Shown here: in pieces, positions 1 through 10,487 of the stretch
Numbering within the stretch: position 1 is the stretch's first letter
Layout: every line of letters starts with the position of its first letter
DNA from: Nannochloris sp. 'desiccata'
Taxonomy: Eukaryota; Chlorophyta; Trebouxiophyceae; Chlorellales; Chlorellaceae
Assembly (NCBI GenBank): GCA_019044685.2
Contig: JAGTXX020000015.1
Location: 1,612,001 to 1,676,000 of the forward strand
Direction: 5' to 3'
Length of the DNA: 64,000 nt
The notes under the pieces: generated by a model
Databases searched by the model: none
Told to the model about the DNA's origin: nothing
Seen by the model: the letters and a program-made list of their open reading frames with translations, nothing else
Program-made: the position numbers and the translations under genes

Positions 1-2105
1 GCGGCATTCCACCGACAAATGCCGGTGCTAACTGTTGTTGTGAGAGCACCGCGTGCATGTGTTGCTGCTGTTGCTGTTGCACTTGTTGAGCAGAGTGAAG
101 GACAGGATCAGGTTCAGATGTCACATGACCCTTCTTTTTCCTTGTCGATGCAGCTTTCTTCTTAGGACTCTTTTTTGCCTTTGTCTTTGAAGCAGGCGGT
201 GCGGCTACTACTGCCGGTGGCCGTACAGTCAAGAGATTTCGAAGTCCTACAGGCACACGAGCCTTTTGAGCTGGTCTCTCACCTCCATCGCCTCCGTCTT
301 TTAAGACCCCGCTGTAAGGCTGAAGCTGGTGCTGGTGTTGTTGTTCTATTGCCATTGCATCTACGACCCCATCAGCATTTAATCCACATTCCAAGGCATT
401 CTCTAATTCCATCTCTAATTCAGTTCTCTGCCTCTTTTTACCAATAGATGTTGTTTTAGTAGTAGGTGCTACGGTATCTAGAGATGCTGTAACGGGTTGG
501 CTAGCAGGTACAGGAGCAGCATTTGCCTTTGCTGCCGCTGCTGTAGCCTCTGTCGCAGAGAGTCCTCTTTGCTTTGCAGCATGGTCTAAAGCAGCTTTAA
601 GAGCTCTTCTTAACGAATCATGAGCATCTTCACCTGGTAAAGCAGGTGCTATACCTTTACTATTAATAACACCACCAGTATTCTGCAAATGTTGCTGCTG
701 TGCAGGCACCACTGCCTCTCCCATCTCGACATGGCCATCTCTCTTTTCAACACTAGTGCTAAGATCCCAGCTATAGTACAGCGTTAATAATTCTCCATCT
801 ATTCTCGGTGCAGGTAATAAAGCTACAATATCGCCAATTGTAAGGTCTAAATTGCAGTTGGATCCACCCCACTTGATACCTTGCAGGGCTGCGCTGGCCT
901 CAGGTCCGGCCTCTAGATATAAACAACACATTTTCTCTATATCACCGCCATTCTCACCATTACTTGGACTGTTATCGTTGTTGTTAATTATAGCAGCGGT
1001 AGGATTGCTCGTACTAGGAGGCTGTGCTCCTGGAGCGGAAGAAGAAGGCATGGCTCGCTGCCAAGATCTTTCCAAGTGAGCAAGCATGTCAACAAGGCTC
1101 GTGTGAGCAGGTAGAGTCATAGAGGCAGCGCCGCTATAATTTTTTTCCTTCATTAATGCCAGGTACACACTCGATGCAGCTACAAGACGCACTTTGATGA
1201 GATGAACTGGAAGAGGACCTGAACTTGCCACTGCACCAGTGGTGGGCGGTGGTGGCAGGAGAGATATTTGATTTTGGTCTTCTTCTTCTACACAAATTGA
1301 TTGCGTGGGAGTAACAATAGAAGTACCATTACCAGGAGCATGTACAGAAGCAGCTGTTTTGTGTTTTTTCTTCGTCTTCTTCTTTCCAGTAGAGTGGTCA
1401 GCAGTAGCAAGAGCACCACCTGCGTTGGCGTTGTTGCAGGCATCAGAGCGATACTGCTGTTGCTGTTGAGAAGGCTTTTTGGCAGTGTCGCCCTTGGAAT
1501 CTTTCGATTTAACAACCTTGTTTGGAAGCATAACTCGTTCCCAGTAGACCACCATCGTATAATGCAAGTTTTCTAATGAGCTTTCCTTTTTAATATTTGT
1601 GTTGAGATGCCGCTTCATGCTTGTAATTATATTATCATAGTAGGCTCCAACCTGTTTGGGGTCTTTCGTTCGTAAGGCTGTTGCTATACTTGTAACACAG
1701 TCATCTCGAAACTGCATTCCTTTTATCATGCGCAGGTATTCAAAGAAGAAGCGTTCCTCATGGTAGGTCCACTTGGCGGGGCGAGCATTGGAGGTGCCTG
1801 GAAATTAAGAAGAAGACTTACAAGAATAAGACAAGAGGGCTGAAAGTATCATTACTGACAAATTGCTAACGTAATACATGTGAAAAACAGCATATAAAAC
1901 GCTTACCAGCTCCAGGCTGAGCATGTTGTAAGGTAATTTGAGGATTTGGGGCTTCTATCCTTGCTGAACCACCCCCAGCTGCTTTATCGTTATCGGTGGG
2001 TTTTATTTGAGGCAATTTAGAGGGCTCTTTTTCTGTGGGTTCGTCAACACGACGCAAAACAGCTGCGCCAGTGTTGCGATCCCGATCAACAGCAGCCCTC
2101 TTCAT
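1..2105 (-). CDS. SANT-domain protein, Cramped/TKI1-like (3' part outside window)
   Basis: Two exons are visible: 1907-2105 (ATG at 2105) and 1-1797, joined across a 109-nt GT-AG intron; the frame stays open to the window edge, so the C-terminus is missing. Exon 2 opens with a SANT/Myb-like domain (about residues 73-135, with WTYHEERFFFEYL and TKDPKQVGAYYDNI). A second conserved block (about residues 265-400) has the pattern of the Cramped and TSL-kinase-interacting-protein family: a short beta-rich stretch, a helix with a Trp, then LTIGDIVALLPAP and a closing LYYSWDL. The remainder is low complexity, Ala/Lys-rich with a polyglutamine run near base 80. Family members are nuclear chromatin or cell-cycle proteins. 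The family call rests on remembered pattern, not a search. The gene is divergent from the protease at 2551. Confidence 0.7.
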
Positions 2106-2550
2106 TTCCTAAGGCCTCAGACGTGAAGGGGGAGTATCCCAAATACCGCGAGATATATTCAAAGTTATTAGGATTTAATTTGCATAGATATTTCTTTGGC
2201 TTAGCAAAAGCAAATTCAAAACTTGATTTGAATTTGCCAAAAGCTAGGCAGTCGGGCAACATGGGGCCCAGTATTTTAGCATTGCTTATCTATAAACTAC
2301 CTAGTTAATAATCAATATAAGACTTTTGGCGTCGGATTAAACTTTTGTAACCATTTTATGCTGGTTGCTTTCTTCTTTCTTTTTTAAAAAGAGAGAACTA
2401 GCAAATGGATGGATGAGACACAGGGAGCTCAAAAGGCAGCTTAAAAGCTATCGATTCAAAAGTTAAATGATCCACATCCCTGGTTTCTCTTATTCATTCA
2501 GTTCAACTCTGGGAGGTGGCTATCGCAACCCCTTTTTTGGCTTTTTTGAG
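2106..2550. promoter_or_regulatory. Divergent upstream region
   Basis: This is the shared 5' region of the SANT gene (minus) and the secreted protease (plus). No TATA box or repeat stands out. An ATG at 2467 is in frame with the protease but comes before its signal peptide. Confidence 0.4.
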
Positions 2551-5058
2551 ATGAGGAAATTGGCATGTATTGTTTTTATTTTTGCAGTCAACTTTTGCCC
2601 ACTGACATCTGCAAAGTCAGTTTTAGATGGTAAAGTCGATACCAATCCGGTTATTGCCTACGGGAATGACGCCTCCCGAGACCAATTTCCTTGGATGGCT
2701 AGTATCATTATCCCCACACAAGTTGGGCCGTGGCATTATTGTGGCGGTACCTTAATCAACGCGCTTTATATCTTAACAGCTGCGCATTGCATCGTTGATA
2801 CCTCAGGTAATGTATTCCCAGGACCATGGACAGTGAAGGTTGGTTGTCTAAACTGGAGGACTGATGGTGTAAGCCAATGTGACGTTCGACAAGCAGCAGC
2901 TTACAAGGTGCACCCAAATTATAAGTATTACATGGAAGTTCCACTTGAAGGGTACGATATTGCTCTCATCCGTCTCAATTTTCCATCCGAAATGCCATTA
3001 ATGCCACTTGCAAGTGGTTATCCAGCAATTGGGACTACTGTAACAGCTGCTGGTTGGGGCTTGACAGAAATTCAGCAAGGCGCAGAAGTGCTGAAATGGG
3101 TAAATTTGCGAGTTACAGATATTAATTCGGCAGGATTTCAAATCAAAACCGGACCAGATAGAGGAAAAACATGCAGCGGTGACTCTGGCGGGCCCATCTG
3201 GTCTAGCGCAGGCCAGGTCGGGATAACCTCGTGGGGCCCTGTCGATTGTGGTGGGTACACATTTAGTTGGTACACTAATATTGGGAGCTTTCGGAGTTGG
3301 ATCAGTGAAACAATTACAGAGATGAATCCTGATCCTCCGATCCCCAATATATCTGACGGTCTAGATAAAATATTATCTCTTGTTAATCGACGTGTTTCGT
3401 ATGAAGTTTGCTCATGCAACGCTCCAAACGTTTTTGGCGGCAAAAATGTAGTCGGCTCCAAAGGGCAACTTTGGAAGTTTATAGCTACCGAAATTCAAAC
3501 AACACCACAGCGCTACTACATTAAAGCTGCTTCTATGAGTACATGCCCTTCAAATGAAGCTGAGTATCTATGGTTGACCGCTCCAGAGTGCCCGTCTTAC
3601 GACGAGTGCGGCACCTCCCAAGGCCCGTACCTCGCCCCATCAGGGGTCCGCCAAGAGTGGATTTTAGAGGAGGCATCAGGAGGATTCAAGATAAGAAGCG
3701 CATATCGATTTGATAGTCGATACAGCGAGTCCTACATTGGAATGTCGGGTGATGAAGCAGCAAGCTTATTTTTTACTTCCTCTGTCTCTTCATATGCCTA
3801 CGCCTTTACCATATCTACCAACAGTGATTCTATATTCTACTCTTGCGCAAGCCCTCAAATACCTAGCCCAACTCCTTCACCAATCCCTAGCCCACAACCG
3901 AGTCCTTCACCATCTGCAGACCCAACGCCACAAGCTGAACCTTCCCTATCTCCTCCCCGCAATCGGAGCCCCCCACGAGCTCGCAGGCCACCTCCTCGTA
4001 GATCTTCTCCTCGCAGACCTCCTCCTCGCAGCAAAACTCCTCTTCGTAGCCCTCCTCTGCGCAAATCTCCCCCTCGCAGGCCACCTCCTCGCAGACCTCC
4101 TCCTCGTAGCCCTCTGCCTCTTCCCAGTACTCCTCTTCCCAGTCCTCCTCCTGCCATTGTCTCCCAATGGTTGTCGCCTGGTATTGACTTCATGTTAATC
4201 ATCCCGGGATATACCACTGCCACTTTTGACACTGTCCAGGAGAGCGCCCTCTTCGGTTCCATTATTGATGGTTGGACCCCTACGGCCGCGTTCAAAGTTA
4301 TGAGCGTCAAACCCTTTTCCAGTACCCCTTCATCCGTGCTCGTATCTGGATACGCATACTTCGCTTTCAGTGCTACTCCAACAGTCATTCAGCTTCAAAC
4401 TGCTGCCACCCAGCGCGACGCTCGCATTGCTGCCCTGACCACCAACACTGGCTCTGTCCTCGGTGGCTTCTTTCCTGCTGCTGTGCCCTACTGTAATTGC
4501 AACGGTTTCAATATTGTCACTACCAGTATCACTGCCAGCTATACTTATGAAACCATCGACAATGGTGTCCCTGGACCCATGCAGTGCGGTGCCAAGCTGA
4601 CCTACGACAATAACGATGCGAATGCGATCATTAGCCAAGTGGGCATCGATGACGGTTCCCTAACCCCTAGCAATCTCGGCAAGTACTGCTCTACCCCAGC
4701 TGTCAATGGAGGTGTTATTGGGTTCCCTGGATTTGGATCTTGCCGTCAGTACGGCGTTATTGGAGATGGGACCATCGGTAAGCTCTGTAGCCCTGCTCCC
4801 ATCCCCAGCCTCCCAGCCTCGATCGCTTCGGATGTCCCAACTGCGATTACTTTTGGCGGACCCTGCCGGCCTCTTGGTCGTAACACTTACCTGAACCAGG
4901 TATGCTCTACTCCTGGTGCCCCCGGAGGAGTGTTTGAGCTCATCAATACTGGCAACTGCAATGTACAGAGCTCTTTCATTGCTCAGCCTGGTTCGACCAT
5001 GACCAACCCTTGCGGTATCCTTCCCCAGAGTTTTGTGATTACGGCTGCTTCTTCATAA
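2551..5058 (+). CDS. Secreted S1 serine protease fused to Pro/Arg-rich wall-protein-like C-terminus
   Basis: Intronless gene. I prefer ATG 2551 because it opens a signal peptide (MRKLACIVFIFAVNF...LTSA); an in-frame ATG at 2467 adds 28 residues. From 2551, residues about 35-260 are a chymotrypsin-fold S1 protease with triad H79 (LTAAHC), D136 (DIALIRL) and S212 (GDSGGP), so it should be active. The residue six before the Ser (chymotrypsin 189, base of the S1 pocket) is Lys, so trypsin-type specificity is not expected. Residues about 265-430 form a Cys-containing domain, perhaps a beta-trefoil (EWILEEASGGFKI). About 430-545 is an SPSP then repeated PPPRR hinge like those in hydroxyproline-rich algal wall proteins. 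The last ~290 residues are a Cys-rich domain (PYCNCNGFN) that I cannot name; a pherophorin relationship is a guess. A TGTAA lies 81 nt after the stop. Confidence 0.8.
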   Translation: MRKLACIVFIFAVNFCPLTSAKSVLDGKVDTNPVIAYGNDASRDQFPWMASIIIPTQVGPWHYCGGTLINALYILTAAHCIVDTSGNVFPGPWTVKVGCLNWRTDGVSQCDVRQAAAYKVHPNYKYYMEVPLEGYDIALIRLNFPSEMPLMPLASGYPAIGTTVTAAGWGLTEIQQGAEVLKWVNLRVTDINSAGFQIKTGPDRGKTCSGDSGGPIWSSAGQVGITSWGPVDCGGYTFSWYTNIGSFRSWISETITEMNPDPPIPNISDGLDKILSLVNRRVSYEVCSCNAPNVFGGKNVVGSKGQLWKFIATEIQTTPQRYYIKAASMSTCPSNEAEYLWLTAPECPSYDECGTSQGPYLAPSGVRQEWILEEASGGFKIRSAYRFDSRYSESYIGMSGDEAASLFFTSSVSSYAYAFTISTNSDSIFYSCASPQIPSPTPSPIPSPQPSPSPSADPTPQAEPSLSPPRNRSPPRARRPPPRRSSPRRPPPRSKTPLRSPPLRKSPPRRPPPRRPPPRSPLPLPSTPLPSPPPAIVSQWLSPGIDFMLIIPGYTTATFDTVQESALFGSIIDGWTPTAAFKVMSVKPFSSTPSSVLVSGYAYFAFSATPTVIQLQTAATQRDARIAALTTNTGSVLGGFFPAAVPYCNCNGFNIVTTSITASYTYETIDNGVPGPMQCGAKLTYDNNDANAIISQVGIDDGSLTPSNLGKYCSTPAVNGGVIGFPGFGSCRQYGVIGDGTIGKLCSPAPIPSLPASIASDVPTAITFGGPCRPLGRNTYLNQVCSTPGAPGGVFELINTGNCNVQSSFIAQPGSTMTNPCGILPQSFVITAASS
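3945..4150 (+). repeat. Coding Pro/Arg repeat (CCTCCTCGCAGA-like units)
   Basis: Imperfect tandem units of 9-18 nt encode PPPRR, SPPR and KSPPRR motifs in the hinge of the protease gene. The repetition also creates long shadow frames on both strands. Confidence 0.8.
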
Positions 5059-5650
5059 CAATCTTCGCAGCTTCAATTTTTCCCTTCTTTTTCTCCTCTT
5101 TTTTTCCCCAGAACTTTTTATATGTATATATTTGGATATGTAATTGAGCAAAGACATTTCTAATGTCGACATGAAATATCAATACTCGTTGTAACAAATT
5201 GTTTATTAAGCGTTTTCGCTTATCATACAGAATGAGCTTCTCTAGGAGAAAACACTTACTGAAGATTGACGCAGCAAGCTGCGTGGGTTTGTAATATATT
5301 CTTTATTCGACTGAATCTCTAATCCAAAACTCGCGCTAGCATAGAGGAGATAGTGGGCAAAATAGAAAAATGGGATGCAGACAGCAGGTATAGTGTTTTA
5401 CGTACCTACAGAGGGGCTTGGGAAGAGGTGAGGACTGATTCCAGGTTAGTTAGCACGAGTTTTGATTAGTAGACCATCGTAGGAGGAACTCGGCTGTGTA
5501 TAAGCGTTTTACATACTATTCTTCCAGATATTCGTTTTTGTTTATGTACAGCCAAATGTACACGGGTAATTAATCATGAAAATGAAAAGACTTCTATTAG
5601 TAGTATATTAAAAAGAAAGAAAGAATTCTTCACCGCCGTCTTTTCGACTT
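5059..5650. other. Convergent 3' intergenic region
   Basis: It lies between the stop codons of the protease (plus) and PGRL1 (minus). It holds a TGTAA at 5139-5143 for the protease and its complement TTACA at 5509-5513 for PGRL1. I see no gene in it. Confidence 0.5.
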
Positions 5651-6847
5651 TTAAGCGGCCTTAGGGGCTACTTCTACAGAGCGTTTATCAGCATCAAACA
5701 CCAGCTTTGACTTGCAATTAGGACACTCCACAGTGTTGGTAACACGGCTACCAGAGACAGTTAGGATATCTCCAAAGTAACTGAAACTCTCAGTACCGCA
5801 ACTGGGACATTCCGCCTTGAGCACCAAAGCATCCTTGAAGACCAAGCTGGTAATAGCATTGGATAGAATATACACCACAGGAAGGACGAAACCCCATACA
5901 AACACAATTCCATAAGGCTCTGGTAATTCGATTAATTTAGTAACCTCAAATCCTGTGAGGTCGTCAATGCTGAAAAGACCGAGCAAGACGGTTATTGCAG
6001 CAGGGATATTAAGTACTACCAGTCTAAGGTAGTCAACGCTTGCATCCGAATACATCTTGCGGGAACGGATACTGCAACGAGGACCTGCTGCTGTGACCAT
6101 ACTGTTTTCTTTCTTAAGTGCAACCTTGAGCTGATCAAAATCGTCATTGGACATGATGGGTTTGCCCTTGTTGAATGATAAGACGGCTTCAAGGAATTTC
6201 TTTTCGTTAGAGCTGAGAATAGCAACCTTGCTTCCGTTCCAGAGCAACTCATCCTTAAGAAGATCGAACTCAGCGTCAGAAATTTCGGGCTTGCCGCCGA
6301 TGTAATATGCCTGCACAACGATATTATAGAAAATATACTTATTTATGAAAATCTTTGTCGCCTTTTGACTATCAGTATGCTGAAACCGTGTGATCTGTGC
6401 TATGAAAGAGCAGCAGTCCAAGTCGTCTTTCTCTAGAGAGAAAATAACATTTGCCAGATAATTTACTTACCGACATGGCCTCCAAGAATGCCTGCTCCTT
6501 TTCTCCCAAAGTCATCTGACTGACGGGCTTTGCGCCGTCAAGATCTATGCTACAGTAATCATTAATATTTGCGCCGCAATCATCTGCAGGGTGTTGGAGG
6601 AAGTGTGAAAAGCGTAAGCAGAGGGATCGAATTATGGAATTGTGCATCATCGCGGCGACCCTGAACAAAGCAGGGCTATTTCTCCTTATGATAACGTGTG
6701 ATACTTGCCTACTTCGTTATCTGTTGCGGCTGCGCGGATAGAGTAGCCCAAAGGACGGCGAGGTGCAAGACCCGTTTGAAGATGAATTTGAGCACGCAAG
6801 GCCTGAGCGCCAGGTGTTCTCAAAAGGGAAGCTTTGAGAGCAACCAT
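5651..6847 (-). CDS. PGRL1: PGRL1, thylakoid protein of PGR5-dependent cyclic electron flow
   Basis: Exons 6709-6847, 6471-6583 and 5651-6310 give 303 residues. About the first 45 residues are an Arg/Ala/Leu-rich plastid transit peptide. The mature part matches PGRL1 throughout: INDYCSIDLDG (first redox Cys), the EFDLLKDELLW repeats, GPRCSIRSRKMYSD, two membrane segments around DDLTGFEV...LPEPYG, and a C-terminal double CxxC (CPSCGTESFSYFG, VECPNCKSKLVFD). PGRL1 works with PGR5 in ferredoxin-dependent cyclic electron flow around photosystem I. Intron 1 uses a GC donor (GTAG|GCAAGT): only this junction keeps the conserved YCSI segment in frame. Another in-frame splice (6705/6549) exists but deletes that Cys. 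Start chosen at the ATG that opens the transit peptide. Divergent from the exonuclease gene 198 bp away. Confidence 0.95.
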
Positions 6848-7045
6848 GATGTCCAAGGTCAAGTTTTAGTGGTATTTAAATTTAACTGTGGTTTCTACTA
6901 AGGATTGACTACCAGCAAAATCTCTTCAAAACATTTTTACGCACGGTGTCCCATTCGCTCGGTGATCATAAACCATCCCGTGAAAAATCAGCTCTTTATT
7001 AATCAATTAAAGTACTTTCTGAAATATTCAGGAGACTCCGCCACA

Positions 7046-8044
7046 ATGAATCAGGCTTTTTATTTCGCAATAGACGTCGAATGCATCGCGTCGGGAGTAG
7101 AGCACAATTCTCGTGCTGTAGCGCAGATTAGTCTTGTTGTAAGTATACTTTTTCATTCATTGCAACCTCGATGTGTGATCTTACAAGCGGTGAAGCCTGT
7201 TAGCACTCATAGAGTATGAAAAAGTGACTGATCGAGTTGATTTTTAATTATTCTCGCAGGACCAGTATGAGCGCGTTTTGCTCAATCTTTATATTAGACC
7301 AGAGACAAATGTTGTCTCCTACTTGACACCATTAACTGGGTACGTCCAATTCGCCTCAAATAGCCTCTTTTCATGACGCCGCCACTGCCTTTCTCCACTT
7401 GCTCACTCTCCCCGCTCGCCGTCTTGAATATTACTTCTCACCATTAACTTTTTGCTGTTACAGGTTAACAAAGGAGCTTTTGGATACCCATGGTATTCCT
7501 TTACAACAGGCCATTGCAGTGCTTCGCCAGTACCTCCCTAAACAAGCAATCTTAGTTGGCCAGAATATCGCAAAAGACATTGAGTGGCTCGGTCTTCAAG
7601 AAGGTCGTGATTTTCAACAATTAATGGACCTAACAGGACTCTATCGCATCTGGAATCCTAAATATAGTAGCTATTCAGTGTTTGGACAAGATCATCTTGC
7701 TAAAGTGCTGCTTAATTGGGATACAAGTGATGCTCACGACGCTGTAGGGTAAGCTAATTTTTTATTTCCGCTGCAAATCTCAGTTCTTTTTATTTCTTCA
7801 CTTAAGGTGCCCATATTAATCAATATTTTGATCCACTTCCTCTTGCAGTGATGCAATCAAGTCTATCCGATTGTTCAATATGTATCAGCAGATGCATGGC
7901 AATAAGGAAGTCTGGCAACAAATTCAAGAAAAAGTTCTGGCCGTGGAACCTCAGCCATCGTTTGCAAAAAAGAATCCTTCCTTTGAAGGCGTCTGCATGG
8001 GAAATAGAAGAACGTGCACCTGTGGAGCACCATTCTTTGGTTAA
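7046..8044 (+). CDS. DEDDh 3'-5' exonuclease, REXO4/ISG20-like
   Basis: Exons 7046-7138, 7260-7339, 7464-7748 and 7849-8044 join in frame to 217 residues. The fold is read from the DEDDh motifs: AIDVECI (D10 and E12, Exo I), VGQNIAKDIEWL (Exo II Asp), and SYSVFGQDHLAKVL followed by AHDAVGDAI (Exo III His and Asp). These place it with small RNA exonucleases of the REXO4/ISG20 type, which trim RNA, often in rRNA processing. The C-terminus has a CTCGAPFFG tail with two Cys. I see no organelle signal. The start is the first ATG in the frame giving an intact Exo I. The exact subfamily is uncertain. Confidence 0.8.
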
Positions 8045-8289
8045 TTTAGAAAATCTAGTGCTTATTACGTTGCTGTTGTCTGGAAATAATTTTTGAAAAG
8101 AAAACTTAAACCGAAAAATATACAACCAATTCCCAAAAAACTCCCGAACAAAAAAAGACCTTTCCTTCTTTTTTACCGTACTGTGATGAAATTTTTTTGA
8201 ACGAAATCTTTCTTCCTTGACGCTGACTCTTGTATACGATTATTTTCACATTATTAGACATTTATATTCATTGATTAATTATATCGACC

Positions 8290-9913
8290 CTAATCATCAA
8301 AAACGATCTTCTTTCCTTGAGGCGGTTGAATATGTTTTTGAGCGTTGGCCAGTTCCTTTTTTAATTCCCACGATGGATGAAGAGGCCCTTCGCTCTCTTC
8401 TTGGCTACCTTTCTTGTGATAATAATTAGCTGGAACTGCATTTGCTGGTCGTGGTGGTCTAGAAGAATTCAAAGAAGGTTTTGGGGCTATTACCTTCTCG
8501 CTACCGTCGTTATCAAAGACAATTTTTTTATTTGAAAGAGGTACACCAGCAGCATTGACAATGGATAATTTCTGTTTTTCTTGCCGTCGCGCTGCCCAGG
8601 ATGGGTGTAAAGGCCCTTCATCTTCTGCTGCTGCTTTTGCTGAGGTTTTCCTGCTAGTATCTTCCCTTATTTCTCTAAAACCACGACCAGCACCCCTGCC
8701 GTCGTCTCTATATGGTATACTTCTTCCGCCATCTACTTGTCCCTGTCGATACGGTGCTGGTTTTGTACCACCCTTCAACGGTTGTTGCTGTCCAGCAAGC
8801 TGTCGTCGAGCTCTTTGCCCGAGACGATTCTTCGGTTTCTTGGGCTTTGCTTTACTTTTTACTTTTTTATTTGAATCAGAGCCACCTCCGCTCTTCTTCT
8901 TGTAAACACCGTCACGTTCTTCTTCTTCATCTTCAGTATTAGCAATAAAATCCGTATCCAACAGCAAATCCTCTTCCTGCTCTGATAGGTTCTCTATAAC
9001 TCCAGAATCATCTTCAGAACTAACCTTTCTCTCTTGTTCTTCTCTTACTTCTTCTTGCCCCTCATCGCCAGTACTGCCTCCGCGATGGCCACCAATCTGC
9101 TTCAAAGCGAGAATCTTTTCTATAGCTTGCAATGCATCTTCATCAGGTTCTATTTCATTTTCTTCTTCTGACGATTCCAAACTTTCTTCATCTGAGTCAC
9201 CGGAACCCACTAAAGCTTTCTCTTTCTTCTTTTCATCAACATCTGCTTGTTCTCCTTCATTTCGTTGCTGTTGCCGCTCAGCCTTGGCTTTAATGGCCTT
9301 TAAAGCTTTCACCATAACATCTAATTGTTCAGATACGCAGTTTGCGCTTAGAATTTTACGATCTAAGAGCTCTATATTATCTACAACAACAGCAGCGGGT
9401 GTAGTTATGCCGTCCAGACAGTACCCGACAGAAGCCGCAGCCAGGTTGGCTAGCCGGTCAATATCAGCAGCACGGAGAGATACGAGCACAGATTCAAGTT
9501 TGGATATGTTTGTTGCATCTTTAGTAGGTGCATCATATGATGCTTGTTTAAGTCTACGGACAATTTTTTGGATTTCGAATTGTTTCGATTTTTTTACCGC
9601 CTGTCGAGGGAGGAGGAAAAATTGTGGAATAGAGGTTATAATAGGGCTAGAAATAATGAGAGAACCTATAGATAGTGTACAGTAAACGTCACAGTATGCT
9701 GGTGTCACTTGCCTTGCGTATTAGTTTGATATGAGCATGCGTCTTCTTCCTCAAGATTTCCTCCCTGCAATCGGCGTGGAACATATTCAAGTTAATTATT
9801 GAAATTTAATGGGATCAATGCATGCATGAGTAACGTATTCTATTCTCAAAAACTCACGTGTCGACGACCACCCGCTTTTGGGGCTTCTTTTTCCCAAATG
9901 TAGGCTTTTTCAT
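8290..9913 (-). CDS. BUD22/SRFBP1-like ribosome-biogenesis protein
   Basis: Exons 9858-9913, 9713-9764 and 8290-9600 encode 472 residues. The N-terminus (KKTHAHIKLIRK then AVKKSKQFEIQKIVRRLKQA) is a basic helical segment as in BUD22 and SRFBP1; the middle is acidic with Ser/Glu runs, then Lys-rich. The C-terminus carries two copies of GPLHPSW followed by KKIVFD, the BUD22 family hallmark. Yeast Bud22 acts in small-subunit rRNA maturation, so a nucleolar role is inferred. Intron 2 needs a GC donor (CGCAAG|GCAAGT); the nearby GT would shift the frame. The start is the first ATG upstream of the basic segment. Confidence 0.8.
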
Positions 9914-10487
9914 TTCAAGATGCCATGTAATTTTGTTCACCGAAATCTCCCTAATAGAACCACGTATCTGATATAGTACCTAATTAAAAACCATGCAATA
10001 TCAATTTTTTTTTAAAGAATGGATGCTGGTTGTGCATATTTTTGATCCAAAAGAGTTCAAAATCATTCTCTGCCAGCGCCAAATCAAGAAGACAAATTCT
10101 GAAAATCTATTAGCTGTGCTATTACAAATAAAGACAGTTGCACTTTGTCAAAAAATGAATCGGAACGGTCAAAAGTGAACCATATATCGTGATGGCTCAA
10201 TAGACGACGAAAGGGAAAAGACTTGGGGAAAGAAAACAAGACAAGGGGTAAATGGCCATTGCCGCCGCCTGTCGAGTGAAAAAATAAAAATAAAAATAAA
10301 AGATGGCAAGCTTATTCAATCCAGCATAAACAAAAAAACATTACTTATAGACAAAAACTAAGCCACAAATGCCGATTATCATAATAAAGAAAACACTTCT
10401 TTATTATTAAGATCAAGTAACTCTCTACGACCATCCGAGTATTTAATACCTCTTCAATAGTAAAATCAAACTTGTCTATACTTTCTT
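9914..10487. other. Intergenic, AT-rich
   Basis: It lies upstream of the BUD22-like gene and downstream of VTC2, both on the minus strand. It contains A-rich runs (10280-10400) and no supported gene. Confidence 0.4.

Noticed and set aside
3710..4388. Several open frames on both strands across the Pro/Arg repeat
   Set aside because: They arise from the 3-nt periodic repeat of the protease hinge and have no independent features.
6549..6705. Alternative GT-AG splice in PGRL1 (6705/6549)
   Set aside because: It keeps frame but removes the conserved YCSI redox Cys segment; the GC-AG junction keeps it.
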